A DNA stretch of 64,000 bases from Paraburkholderia monticola. GTDB lineage: Bacteria; Pseudomonadota; Gammaproteobacteria; Burkholderiales; Burkholderiaceae. Shown piece by piece: positions 16,903 to 25,196 of this stretch. A model generated the notes under the pieces. That model was not told the DNA's origin. It worked only from the letters and a program-made list of their open reading frames with translations, and searched no databases. Each line of letters starts with the position of its first letter. Within the stretch, counting starts at the first letter, position 1. The position numbers and the translations under genes were made by a program. The stretch is from contig NZ_LRBG01000037.1 of the NCBI RefSeq assembly GCF_001580545.1, positions 620,001-684,000 of the forward strand. The letters run 5' to 3'.

Positions 16903-17658
16903 ATGGAAAAACTTGAATTAACGCCGCCCCCAGCGATACTTTTTGCGCTGGAACCCCTTCGTGCGATGGCGGACTACGTTGCAAGTCTTGCTCCCGCCTC
17001 CCAGCCTTTGCCACAAGGCGACGGCCATCCTGTGATCGTTTTTCCAGGTCTGGGCGTCAGCGGATATGCGACCGAAGGCTTGCGAGAAAGGCTCAAAGAG
17101 CTGAATTACGAAGTCCATGACTGGGAGCAGGGCGTCAACCAGTGGCCCGATACCGAATTCGACGGTTTTCTCGACCTGTTAAGCGAGCAGTTGAAGCGTA
17201 TCCATAGCCAAAATGGTCGCCCCATTTCATTAATCGGCTGGAGCCTTGGCGGAGTGTACGCCCGCGAACTCGCGAAGACGCATCCGAAGCTGGTGAGACA
17301 GGCCATCACCCTCGCGACGCCGTTTGCGGACCAGCCAAACTCGACCCACGCCGGTTGGCTTTTCACGCTCCTGAATGGCGGAGTGTCACCGATGGATGAG
17401 GCGCTTCTCAGGCGATTGAGTATCGACCCTGCGGTCCCTTGTACGTCGGTATATTCGCCATCCGATGGTGTCGTCGGTTGGGCAGGATGTGTCGGGACAG
17501 AGTCCGAATATCATCGGAACATCGAAGTGGACAACGTAAGTCACTGGGGCATGCTTCACAATCCAGAGGTGCTTCGTGTCGTGGCGCGCCTCCTTGCCGA
17601 GCATCGTCGCGGTACATTTCGCACGTTGCTCGATACCTGCGTCACCAAATTGTTATAG
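16903..17658 (+). CDS. Alpha/beta hydrolase (lipase/PHB-depolymerase-like)
   Basis: 251 residues. The nucleophile elbow GWSLGG places serine S114, an oxyanion region is suggested by VIVFPGLGVSGYA, the acid is probably in YSPSDGVVGW and the histidine in VDNVSHWGMLHN. No signal peptide is present. The fold is that of esterases and triacylglycerol lipases acting in the cytoplasm. Its position 245 bases after a phasin gene allows a role in polyester or lipid turnover, but the substrate is not shown. The start is the first ATG in frame, with GGGAG nearby. Confidence 0.82.
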   Translation: MEKLELTPPPAILFALEPLRAMADYVASLAPASQPLPQGDGHPVIVFPGLGVSGYATEGLRERLKELNYEVHDWEQGVNQWPDTEFDGFLDLLSEQLKRIHSQNGRPISLIGWSLGGVYARELAKTHPKLVRQAITLATPFADQPNSTHAGWLFTLLNGGVSPMDEALLRRLSIDPAVPCTSVYSPSDGVVGWAGCVGTESEYHRNIEVDNVSHWGMLHNPEVLRVVARLLAEHRRGTFRTLLDTCVTKLL

Positions 17659-17902
17659 ACAAAAGGATGGCGGTCCGCACGAGGACCACTATCGACGGGT
17701 TGTGTGGGTCGATCCGATTCTTCACTTCTCGCAACTTACGCAAGCTCACAGTCTACGTAGACGATGAACTTCCATGGACTCATCTGTGCGAATTCCTCGG
17801 TCGAGGCGGATACGGTCATGCATCCGCCAGGCAAAGCTACCGAGCGCTCGTCAGTGCGGTTTCTTGGGATGTCGGTACACGCAGGCACTCATCTGGGTGT
17901 GA

Positions 17903-18076
17903 TTACTGCGGACTAGCTCCGTCCTCGTCGACTTCGTCGCCGTCCTCTGACGCAATCCGGGTGGTTCCTCCTGTCGAGGGCGGGTCGCTCGCCGGGAAGG
18001 TGTCTTCTACCGCCTTGTCGACATCCTCTTCGGACTTGTCACTTGCGGGGTTGTGCTGCTTCGGGTCGGTAGCCAT
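17903..18076 (-). CDS. Small acidic protein (DTFPASDPPS motif)
   Basis: 57 residues, strongly acidic and probably disordered, with the segment DKAVEDTFPASDPPSTGG, a motif I know from many short uncharacterised proteins in proteobacteria. ATG at 18076 has GGAG at ideal distance; the longer reading (from 18145) would cross the promoter-like element at 18112-18125. It is transcribed away from a PRC-barrel gene. Function unknown; a stress-related role is inferred from the neighbours. Confidence 0.68.
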   Translation of the reverse strand: MATDPKQHNPASDKSEEDVDKAVEDTFPASDPPSTGGTTRIASEDGDEVDEDGASPQ

Positions 18077-18111
18077 CTGAGTCTCCGGTGGGGTGGAATG
18101 ACTTGATACGA

Positions 18112-18125
18112 GCAAGGGGTATTCC
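18112..18125 (-). promoter_or_regulatory. Sigma-54-like (-24/-12) element before the small acidic protein
   Basis: On the minus strand the bases read GGAATACCCCTTGC, matching GG-N10-GC with TTGC, 35 bases before the ATG at 18076. The nearly same core CCCTTGC recurs before the genes starting at 19453 and 20027. Confidence 0.5.
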
Positions 18126-18256
18126 GCGAGCCGGGGTGCGCACAATTTTCTTGCGATGCTGCGATGAACGTGTACCCGTCACGCTGACCTGCCTCGCGAC
18201 GCGAGTCCGGTCGTCAAGGTATTGCCCGAGTCCCTGCGCCAAGCAATGTCCGCGTG

Positions 18257-18270
18257 GGCATATTCGTTGC
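18257..18270 (+). promoter_or_regulatory. Sigma-54-like (-24/-12) element before PRC-barrel gene 1
   Basis: GGCATATTCGTTGC fits the sigma-54 consensus well (GGCA at -24, TTGC at -12). It lies 38 bases before the ATG at 18309, leaving a short leader with a GGAG site. Confidence 0.52.
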
Positions 18271-18308
18271 GCTGATGAAGTTTTCCCCCTGACAATCCGG
18301 AGAACGTC

Positions 18309-18773
18309 ATGAGCACATTCGACCCACCAGGGAGCGCACCTGGCAGCGGCGCGCAAATCGTCGGCAGTGGTACCGGTGACGGACCCGGTTCCGACGTGAT
18401 GGCTGCAGCGACACTTAAGGGGACGACCGTCATTTCGTCAGATGGTGCGGACGTCGGCAAGATTTCCGACATCATGCTCGACGTGCGAAGCGGCAGGATT
18501 GCATACGCGGTGCTCTCCGAGGGCGGATTTCTCGGGATGGGCACAAGCCTGCACGCGATTCCGTGGAACGCGTTGACGCTCGATACCGACGCGGAGTGCT
18601 TCCACGTCAGCATCGCCGCACAGCGAATCAAGGACGACCCAGGTTTTGACAAGGATCATTGGCCCTCAATGGCGGACGCCTCGTGGGGTGCCACCGTCCA
18701 TCAGTACTACAACCGCGACCCTTACTGGTCGGGTGTGAGGAACGTGGAGGACTCAGGGTCGAGCAACTTCTGA
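18309..18773 (+). CDS. PRC-barrel domain protein 1
   Basis: 154 residues with a PRC-barrel beta domain (VISSDGADVGKISDIMLDVR, then GRIAYAVLSEGGFLGMG and LHAIPWNALTLDT). The C-terminal part, DDPGFDKDHWPSMAD then YYNRDPYWS, is shared with the paralogue at 18980-19453. PRC-barrel proteins bind other macromolecules; this group is often annotated as stress or sporulation-related. It faces its paralogue tail to tail across a 9-bp dyad. Role unknown beyond the fold. Confidence 0.83.
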   Translation: MSTFDPPGSAPGSGAQIVGSGTGDGPGSDVMAAATLKGTTVISSDGADVGKISDIMLDVRSGRIAYAVLSEGGFLGMGTSLHAIPWNALTLDTDAECFHVSIAAQRIKDDPGFDKDHWPSMADASWGATVHQYYNRDPYWSGVRNVEDSGSSNF

Positions 18774-18896
18774 CGTGTCGCGCTCGCAGGGGCGTTCGCG
18801 ACGACTTTCTCAGGTCCGCTGGCGTAGCCACAGCGAATCCAAATTTTCGTCGCCCTTTAGGGAGCCGTATTGTCGCGTCTTCTGCTGAAGCGGGTA

Positions 18897-18922
18897 CGCC
18901 ACCGCAGTGAGACGCGGTGGCG
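18897..18922. terminator. Shared dyad between convergent PRC-barrel genes
   Basis: CGCCACCGC (18897-18905) and GCGGTGGCG (18914-18922) form a perfect 9-bp stem over an 8-nt loop in the gap between the two convergent paralogues. No T-run is seen on either side, so bidirectional termination is plausible but unproven. Confidence 0.5.
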
Positions 18923-18979
18923 CAGACACCAGAGCGACAGATTAGCTGTCGGCGTGGCGCGGCTTGGCCGTCCTTCTTT

Positions 18980-19453
18980 TTAGTGTTCGCTCGGCCTGAT
19001 GCTCGAGTCGTCTTCGACTACTTCGCGGGTCGCCGACCAGTACGGGTCCCGGTTGTAGTAGGTATGCATCGACATTCCCCACTTTGCGTCCGCCATGACG
19101 GGCCAGTGGTCCTTGTCAAAACCGGGGTCGTCCTTCAGGCGTTGGGCGGTAATGTCGACGAAGAAGCATTTCTGATCTGTGTCGAGAGTCAGTGCACTCC
19201 ATGGGATGGCGTGCAGATTGGCCCCCATGCCGAGGAATCCTCCCTCCGCCAGCACTGCGTAGGCAATGCGTCCGCTTCGGACGTCCAGCATGATGTCTGA
19301 AATTTTCCCCACATGTTCGCCGTCGGAAGACATCACCTTGGTTCCGTCCAGCGTGGCTGCGGCCATGATGTCCGGTCCCGGTCCTTCCCCCATGCCGCCG
19401 CCTACAATATTGGCCCCGCCCTGGGTGCCACCTTGCGGGTTGATTGAGCCCAT
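18980..19453 (-). CDS. PRC-barrel domain protein 2
   Basis: 157 residues, a close paralogue of the protein at 18309-18773: the core KISDIMLDVRSGRIAYAVL is identical and DDPGFDKDHWP and YYNRDPYWS recur. The N-terminal Gly-rich lead (GGANIVGGGMGEGPGPDIMA) also has a counterpart. AAGGAGG lies before the ATG at 19453. The pair arose by an inverted duplication. Both probably act in the same stress response, perhaps as partners or differently regulated isoforms; that is inference. Confidence 0.84.
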   Translation of the reverse strand: MGSINPQGGTQGGANIVGGGMGEGPGPDIMAAATLDGTKVMSSDGEHVGKISDIMLDVRSGRIAYAVLAEGGFLGMGANLHAIPWSALTLDTDQKCFFVDITAQRLKDDPGFDKDHWPVMADAKWGMSMHTYYNRDPYWSATREVVEDDSSIRPSEH

Positions 19454-19516
19454 GATTCACCTCCTTGAAAAGGGTGCCTCTGGAACGCGCAAGCGGCATA
19501 CCCGGGTGGGGGATGA

Positions 19517-19531
19517 GCAAGGGGTGTGACC
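19517..19531 (-). promoter_or_regulatory. CCCCTTGC promoter-like element, non-standard spacing
   Basis: Read on the minus strand: GGTCACACCCCTTGC, with 11 rather than 10 bases between GG and GC, 63 bases before the ATG at 19453. It shares CCCCTTGCTC with the element at 18112-18125. Sigma-54 does not tolerate spacing changes well, so it may be a relic or the motif may belong to another factor. Confidence 0.3.
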
Positions 19532-19574
19532 ACCTGTCATCACGGCGTCGGAAAATTTCGGGTTGCGAATCAAA

Positions 19575-20027
19575 TCACGATTCCTGGCTGCGGCAGACCT
19601 TCCGGTTGGGTGAAAAGCGCCAATGGCCGGCCGCGTCTTTTACCGCGAGCGCGCCGTAGTCGTAAAGCACCTCGGAAGCGGCGGCGGGTCTCAGGCCAGT
19701 TGTGTCCTCAATCACTAGAAGCGTACGCGAGGTTGTGTCGACGCTCACGGAAGTCGCAGTGTCGGCGCTGATACCCAAATCTTCCGTCTCCGGGTTGTAT
19801 CGGTTCGCGCCTGCGCCCGGACGCTCGCCGTGCGCGGCATACTCCGCGGACTCGTGGAGGCGCCAGTCCAGTTCTGGAGTGTTGACAGAAACAGGCGTCG
19901 CCGGGGCGCATTTTCCTGCCTGATATAAATGTCCATGGTCCGGGCTTAGCCCCAGTGCCCGCAGCGCGCGAAGCGCCTCATCGCCGTCATGATATGAACC
20001 GAACAGCGCAACGATGACTTGTGGCAT
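19575..20027 (-). CDS. Uncharacterised stress-block protein (general stress protein 17M-like N-terminus)
   Basis: 150 residues starting MPQVIVALFGSYHDGDEALR, the beta-helix opening seen in small YflT/GspM-type and glycine-zipper stress proteins. The middle is acidic, and the C-terminal third has RTLLVIEDTTGLRP and VLYDYGALAVKDAAGHW. ATG at 20027 is preceded by ATGGAGGAACC, a strong ribosome site. The longer reading (from 20132) would run through the promoter-like element. Not a family I can name with confidence. Confidence 0.65.
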   Translation of the reverse strand: MPQVIVALFGSYHDGDEALRALRALGLSPDHGHLYQAGKCAPATPVSVNTPELDWRLHESAEYAAHGERPGAGANRYNPETEDLGISADTATSVSVDTTSRTLLVIEDTTGLRPAAASEVLYDYGALAVKDAAGHWRFSPNRKVCRSQES

Positions 20028-20069
20028 GCGGTTCCTCCATAGGTCATCAGCTGATACGCACTCAAATGC

Positions 20070-20083
20070 GCAAGGGCTATACC
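20070..20083 (-). promoter_or_regulatory. Sigma-54-like (-24/-12) element
   Basis: On the minus strand GGTATAGCCCTTGC, a GG-N10-GC match with TTGC, 42 bases before the ATG at 20027. It resembles the element at 18112-18125 in both sequence and distance from the start. Confidence 0.48.
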
Positions 20084-20137
20084 TGGCGAGCGCATTGGCG
20101 CCTTGTGTCGGATCCATGCGTGGCACGGGCATGCGCG

Positions 20138-21259
20138 CTACTGACCGCGCGGCAGGCGCACAGCGAATATGGTTTCTGTCCCGTCGGACCGCGCCTCGAT
20201 CTCGCCCCCATGAGCCTTGGCAATCTCGCGCGCGATATACAGTCCGAGCCCCAGACTGCCGTCGGGGTTATATGAACCTTCCTGATTCAAGCCACGCTGA
20301 AGTGGGTCAAAGATCCGATCCAGCGTGATTCGCTCGATGGCCGGCCCGTAGTTCCTGACCTCGAAGCGAACATCCCGCGCGTCGCCAGTCACCACCACTC
20401 GCACCGGCGCATCGGGCGCGCCGTACTTGATTGCATTCAAAACCAGATTGCCGAGTAACTGCTGCAGACGGCGGCCGTCCCAAACGCCTCGACAGTCACC
20501 CACCACGTCGAGATCGACCCGACGGTCTGGGTGCGCTGCCCGTAACTGGTCGAGTTCGTCGGCAAGTAGTTTCTGCAGGTCGCCATCGGTCGGCGCGATA
20601 TTGATACCCAAACCCAGCCTGGTTCGATTGAAATCAAGCATATCGCTCAGAAGAGCCTGCATGCGACCGCCGCTTCTGATCAAACGGGATGCGGCTCCCG
20701 ATATCTGCTCCCCGGCGTTCAGCGCTGCCAGATATTGGGCCGTCATCAGGATGGTCTGGAGCGGGCTGCGCATATCGTGCCCGAGCATGCCAAGAAAAAG
20801 ATTCCGAGCCTGGTCTACCTGCGCGCTGAAATGACCGACCGATTCCGCAAGTGCCTGGTCGATGGCCTCGTTGAACCGGATGACATCATCCGGATGTGGG
20901 GATTCAGGCTGGCAGTCGTCCATCCAGAGGCGCAGAACGCTCGCTCGCAGGGCGCGGTATTCGGCGGCCAACTGGTTGATGTCAAAGCCGCCTCGCGCCC
21001 GCAACAGCGCGTGCGTTTGCGCGGCTGTCGCTGGAGCGCCGGCACGAACCGGGGCACGGCCCAATGACTTTTCGGTTTGCGCGTCCCTCGTCTGGACCGT
21101 CGTCAGATCCTTCGCTACAGCTTGCAGAATCTGTTGCGCATGGTCTCGCAGAGCCAGCGATTGCATGTTAGCGGCTGCCGGAAACAGGGTCGCTGCAAAC
21201 GCCTCCCATTGCGCCAGGATCGTTTCCATGTCGCGGAGGATGAAGTCAGCCAATCGCAT
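20138..21259 (-). CDS. Sensor histidine kinase, soluble
   Basis: 373 residues without membrane segments. An N-terminal helical domain (about 1-150) resembles the RsbRD-like sensory region of this kinase group. The dimerisation/phosphoacceptor site is GHDMRSPLQT with H161. The ATPase domain has the N-box LGNLVLNAIKYG and G-box GSLGLGLYIAREIAKAHGG. It would autophosphorylate in response to a cytoplasmic signal. A receiver-only protein is encoded divergently 126 bases away and is the probable phosphate acceptor. The signal is unknown. Confidence 0.88.
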   Translation of the reverse strand: MRLADFILRDMETILAQWEAFAATLFPAAANMQSLALRDHAQQILQAVAKDLTTVQTRDAQTEKSLGRAPVRAGAPATAAQTHALLRARGGFDINQLAAEYRALRASVLRLWMDDCQPESPHPDDVIRFNEAIDQALAESVGHFSAQVDQARNLFLGMLGHDMRSPLQTILMTAQYLAALNAGEQISGAASRLIRSGGRMQALLSDMLDFNRTRLGLGINIAPTDGDLQKLLADELDQLRAAHPDRRVDLDVVGDCRGVWDGRRLQQLLGNLVLNAIKYGAPDAPVRVVVTGDARDVRFEVRNYGPAIERITLDRIFDPLQRGLNQEGSYNPDGSLGLGLYIAREIAKAHGGEIEARSDGTETIFAVRLPRGQ

Positions 21260-21385
21260 GTTCGCCCTCGAAGAAGGGAAAAATCCGTATGGAGTATTCG
21301 CTGAATTTATATTAGCTGAAATTATCCGCTTTGATTCTATCGGGTCCCTAAATTGCGCGACATTAGGGGCAACCTAGAGGAATCT

Positions 21386-21766
21386 ATGTCCACTGCCAAA
21401 GCGGAGCGCTTACTCATCGCGGACGACGACGCGGATCTCGTCGAAGCCTACGTGTTGTTCTTCGAAGCATCCGGCTACATCGTCCAGACGGCCGTGGACG
21501 GTGCAGGCGCGCTCGCCGCGTACTATGCCTGGCATCCTGCCGTGGTGATACTCGATATCCAGATGCCTCGCGTGGACGGACACGCGGTGGCGAAAGAGAT
21601 CCGACGCATGGGTTTCACCCCCCGCCCGTTTCTGCTGGCGGTGACCGCACTGAGCGCGGCCGCAGAAAAAGCCGAATCGTTCAAGGCTGGTTTCGATCAT
21701 CATTTTGTAAAACCGGCGCGGCTACCGGTCATTCTGGCTGCAATAGCGTCCCGCCCAATCATTTGA
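21386..21766 (+). CDS. Single-domain response regulator
   Basis: 126 residues, a lone receiver domain. The acidic pocket DDD is at residues 13-15, the phosphoacceptor is D57 in VILDIQMP, the conserved Thr/Ala are in LAVTALS, and the lysine in HHFVKPARLP. There is no output domain, so it must act by protein contact or phosphorelay. ATG at 21386 has TAGAGG upstream. Divergent from the soluble kinase gene, its likely partner. Comparable single-domain regulators feed stress-control pathways. Confidence 0.9.
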   Translation: MSTAKAERLLIADDDADLVEAYVLFFEASGYIVQTAVDGAGALAAYYAWHPAVVILDIQMPRVDGHAVAKEIRRMGFTPRPFLLAVTALSAAAEKAESFKAGFDHHFVKPARLPVILAAIASRPII

Positions 21767-21961
21767 GGCCGGAGGTCCTACGAAGAAGAAATCGACAGCG
21801 GCGTCGAGCGACCCACGCATTCTGTAAGCGCCATTGTCGGCCCGGTATAGACGGTCGTCGCCACGGGCCAATGTTCGCGCAATCGTACGAAATATTGGGT
21901 TCGCTGACGCCACGTTGCAGCCCTGCGAGTGATTGTGTGAAAACGGAAAGGGAGAACTGAA

Positions 21962-22267
21962 ATGCCGAAGAAAGCTATCTCCGGCGCCGCGATGGCGCTG
22001 GGTCGGGTGACCTACATGTTGGAGCTGGTAAGGGGCAGTTCGCACATTGCCAGTACGCGCAAACCTGAGACATTGAACCATGCTATCGCAGAGGTGCTCG
22101 AAGAGTTCAGCCGGTTGCACGGCGTGCCGGCGTTGGGCGTTTTCCGGGAACTGCTCGCGCAGGACGTCGAGCGACGGGGGAATCAGGGTGCGGCGTCCGC
22201 CATACGCATTTTTCGACTCGAGAGCGTGGACGAAGACAGCCGCGATTCCGTATCGAAATCAGCCTGA
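21962..22267 (+). CDS. Small helical protein, unknown function
   Basis: 101 residues beginning MPKKAISGAAMALGRVTYML, then a helical core (LNHAIAEVLEEFSRLHGVPA) and a charged C-terminus. GGGAG precedes the ATG. It lies 195 bases after the response regulator on the same strand and might be co-transcribed. No domain is recognised. Codon use is in line with the neighbours, so it is probably a real gene. Confidence 0.5.
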   Translation: MPKKAISGAAMALGRVTYMLELVRGSSHIASTRKPETLNHAIAEVLEEFSRLHGVPALGVFRELLAQDVERRGNQGAASAIRIFRLESVDEDSRDSVSKSA

Positions 22268-22350
22268 AAAGGTTCTGGTTCGCTGCGCGAGTGAACAATG
22301 CTATCGCGAGGAAGCCCGAATGAATGCTGCATTGACGGGTCGCTCCCGCG

Positions 22351-24180
22351 TCAGGATACCTCTGGCGCGGCGAACCGCCTGCGCTGTCCCGCTAGAGTGT
22401 CGCGATAGATCCCCGGGACGGCCGCCAGCTCCGTCGGCGAGCCGTCCTGAACGACGCGCCCTCGATTGATCACGACGATGCGATCGAAGGTCTGCAAGGT
22501 GGAGAGTCGGTGGGCAATGGCGATGACGGTGCGGTTTTGCATCAACCGCTCAAGGGCTGATTGGATCGCGAGTTCTGAAACCGTGTCGAGCGCTGAAGTG
22601 GCTTCATCGAGCAGAAGGATCGGCGAGTCCTTGAGAGCAGCACGCGCGATGGCAATTCTCTGGCGTTGACCGCCCGACAACTTTGCGCCGCGATCGCCGG
22701 CTACAGTGTTGAGGCCCCCGGGCATCGCGGCGAGGAAGTCCGCGCAGTTTGCGTCCTCGCACGCGCGGCGAACATCGGCTTCCGTCGCGTCAGGGACACC
22801 ATAGCGGATGTTTTCCAGCAGGGATCGATGAAACAGGGACGCGTCCTGCGGCACGATTGAAATCGCCGATTGCAGGCTATGCAGCGTCACACGCGAGATG
22901 TCCTGCCCCGAAATCCTCACGCTGCCTGTCTGCGGTTCGTAAAAGTGCTGGATCAAAGCGAAGATGGTCGATTTTCCGGAGCCTGACGGACCGATCAGAC
23001 CCACCCGCTCGCCAGCGCGAATATGCAGGTTGAATTCGCTGAGCACCGGCCGGCGCCCGGAATAGGCGAAGGACACGTTATCGAAGTCCACGGTGGGCCG
23101 TTCGATCCGCAGAGGCTGCGTATCGCTGCGCTCTGGCATCTCATGCGGGACAAGCAGAGTCTGCGTCGCCTCGCCCAGACGTGCAATATGCTGGGTGAGG
23201 TCGACGAGCGCGACCGCCAGGTCCCGGGTGCCGTGGAGGATTGCAAAACCGAGCGAGCTAACGAGCACGACCTCACCGGTGGTGGCACGTCCCTGGTTCC
23301 ACAACCAGAGTGTCCACCCCAAAAGGCCTGCGGAGAAGAGCGCGGTGGTAGCGGAGTGCAGTAGCCGCAGTTTTTCGAGGTACAGCAGGCTTTGCGTGCG
23401 CGCCGCGCTCTCGGTGTGCAGATGTGCGTCGAGCCGTTGACACTCCAGCGGCACGGAAGAAAACGCGCGTACCAGCCCCATGTTGCCGATCACGTCCACG
23501 AGTTCGCCGTCCACCGATGCGGCACGCGCGGCGAATGCCTGGTGGCGCGCCGTTCCTTTGTTCGCAAGCCGGAAGAGCCACAACGCGAGCCCGACGGAGA
23601 CGGTGACAAGCGCGAGGCTCATCGGCACACTGACCACGGCGACCATGGCGATGGCGCCCGCCATGGTCAGACACGGTGGCAGTGCGGTCCACGCGACGGT
23701 GTTCTCCACCGTATAGACGGCGTTCGCCATGGCCGACACCCGGCTGGACAGGACACCAGGCTGCTTGTCCGCAAAGAATGCCGGAGCGTGTGCCGACAGG
23801 TAGGCGAACATCTCGTTGCGGACATCACCCGTTACGCCGACGAACGCGCGTGCGGCGGTCCAGCCGCCGATTCGCCAGAACAGATTGTCCGCCAGAATCA
23901 GTATTACCAGAATCATGAAAGCGCGAATCACGGTCTCCGGATGCGCACGTCCGGCGGGCAGTGCATCGATCAGGTTCTTGATACCGTATTGCGATGCCAG
24001 CGCGCACCCCACGGCGATCAGGACGCTCGCAAGCACTACGACATGCGCCAACTTGCGACGACCTACATAGCGCCAAAGGAGGCGGGTCGGCCTGCCCGCA
24101 TATCTCGAGATTTCACGTGAGCGCCGACGACGGCGCACGCGTCCAGCGCGGCTATTGTCAGCATCATCTGCGAGTTGCAT
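22351..24180 (-). CDS. ABC exporter, fused membrane and ATPase domains (MsbA/multidrug-like)
   Basis: 609 residues. After an Arg-rich start (RRRRRSREISRYAG), six membrane segments occupy about 40-330. The ATPase domain has Walker A GPSGSGKSTI, signature LSGGQRQRIAIARAA, Walker B PILLLDEATSALD and the switch histidine in AHRLST. Half-transporters of this kind dimerise to export lipids, drugs or peptides. ATG at 24180 has GGAG upstream; the longer reading from 24249 is not supported. Isolated on the minus strand, so the substrate cannot be inferred. Confidence 0.9.
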   Translation of the reverse strand: MQLADDADNSRAGRVRRRRRSREISRYAGRPTRLLWRYVGRRKLAHVVVLASVLIAVGCALASQYGIKNLIDALPAGRAHPETVIRAFMILVILILADNLFWRIGGWTAARAFVGVTGDVRNEMFAYLSAHAPAFFADKQPGVLSSRVSAMANAVYTVENTVAWTALPPCLTMAGAIAMVAVVSVPMSLALVTVSVGLALWLFRLANKGTARHQAFAARAASVDGELVDVIGNMGLVRAFSSVPLECQRLDAHLHTESAARTQSLLYLEKLRLLHSATTALFSAGLLGWTLWLWNQGRATTGEVVLVSSLGFAILHGTRDLAVALVDLTQHIARLGEATQTLLVPHEMPERSDTQPLRIERPTVDFDNVSFAYSGRRPVLSEFNLHIRAGERVGLIGPSGSGKSTIFALIQHFYEPQTGSVRISGQDISRVTLHSLQSAISIVPQDASLFHRSLLENIRYGVPDATEADVRRACEDANCADFLAAMPGGLNTVAGDRGAKLSGGQRQRIAIARAALKDSPILLLDEATSALDTVSELAIQSALERLMQNRTVIAIAHRLSTLQTFDRIVVINRGRVVQDGSPTELAAVPGIYRDTLAGQRRRFAAPEVS

Positions 24181-24343
24181 TGCTTGGCTCCGTGGCGGAG
24201 ACGGAGTGATCACCTGGTAGCGGGCGACAATTGCGATCGCCGGCGACAAAGAGAATGTGATGGTTCGCTCCCGAAATCCATTACCGCAACCGTCGTGCCA
24301 CGCGAATAAGATCGACTATCGGGCGAGAAAGGCGATCCATCGT

Positions 24344-24574
24344 CTAGAGCAGACCTGTGGCGATCGCTCTTGCGTCCTCCAGTTGTTGAAGAAGCTGGAA
24401 ACGGTTTGCCGGCTCCACGTTCTGGTTGCGTTCAATCTCTGTGCGCAACGCATCGATTTCGCCTTCAATCGCGGCTAGCCATGCTTGCCGACTTTCCTCT
24501 GGCATCCCTGCGGTTTCACGTGCGGCGTTGGCGAGGCGTGCTGACAGATTGCTGAGTTGCGCTTCGTACATCAT
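24344..24574 (-). CDS. Small coiled-coil-like protein
   Basis: 76 residues, helical and charged: NLSARLANAARETAGMPEES, then AIEGEIDALRTEIERNQ and FQLLQQLEDARAIATGLL. GGAG lies upstream of the tandem ATGs at 24574 and 24571. It looks like a small cytoplasmic helical protein; no family is recognised. Codon bias supports expression. Confidence 0.55.
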   Translation of the reverse strand: MMYEAQLSNLSARLANAARETAGMPEESRQAWLAAIEGEIDALRTEIERNQNVEPANRFQLLQQLEDARAIATGLL

Positions 24575-24999
24575 GTGTCTCCATTCAAGCTGTCCGGAAG
24601 AACACACCCCTCAGCGCAGGTGGGGCGAGCGCTCAATTGCGGCCTCGGGGCGGTTCACGTTCTCGTATCTGTTGAGTAGCCCCATCATAACGTCGTCATC
24701 CCAGATCAACTGGACTGCAATGTGTGCAGCAATATTTGGTCCCAAGGGACACCCTGGAAAATACGCCAGAGCAGCGATGCGAGTCGTGGCGATAACTGCA
24801 ATACACACGAACGAGTGGAGAGGCCAGCGACAGCCAAGCGTTTCGCCACCTTGTGACTTTCGAGTGAACGGATAGTGCAGACTTCTCGGAGCAGACACAC
24901 TGCGAGAAGATTTGCCACCGGCCAGCCGGGCGGTGCTAGCTGGCACCGGGTTGGTCTGGTTAAATACGGCCAGCAATCTCGTGGCGCCCGAAACACGCC
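24575..24999. other. Gap without a confident gene
   Basis: About 425 bases. A minus-strand frame ending at 24611 contains ENVNRPEAAIERSPHLR, but it has no ribosome site or clear start, and may be a remnant. No RNA gene or repeat is seen. The next item is a broken dehydrogenase fragment. Confidence 0.4.
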
Positions 25000-25181
25000 T
25001 GAAATCGGGTTCGCCAGATCGGCTCGCCTATGACATGCGACTGATCATGTTGCGATATCAACGCGATGGGGCCGCTGCGACGGCTGCGCAGGTCGAGCGC
25101 CCGACGTCGCTTCTCGGCCGGCAGCCATGGTCGCGCCGGGACTTTGCGAAGGCCTGCGCCGCAGCGTGGACGAAAGAATGA
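25000..25181 (+). pseudogene. Remnant 3' end of an NAD(P)-binding (NmrA/SDR-like) gene
   Basis: The frame ending at 25181 encodes LAYDMRLIMLRYQRDGAAAT, then LLGRQPWSRRDFAKACAAAW. This is the pattern of the last 50-60 residues of atypical SDR/NmrA-like oxidoreductases (LLGR-P-S-RDF-----A-W). The N-terminal Rossmann part (TGATG) is absent upstream, so only the tail survives. The assignment rests on the C-terminal motif alone. Confidence 0.5.
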
Positions 25182-25196
25182 GAACGGTGTTGCCGG

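Noticed and set aside
18309-19453. Inverted PRC-barrel paralogues considered as terminal repeats of a mobile element
   Set aside because: The similarity follows protein-coding frames and there is no transposase between them or target duplication at the ends.
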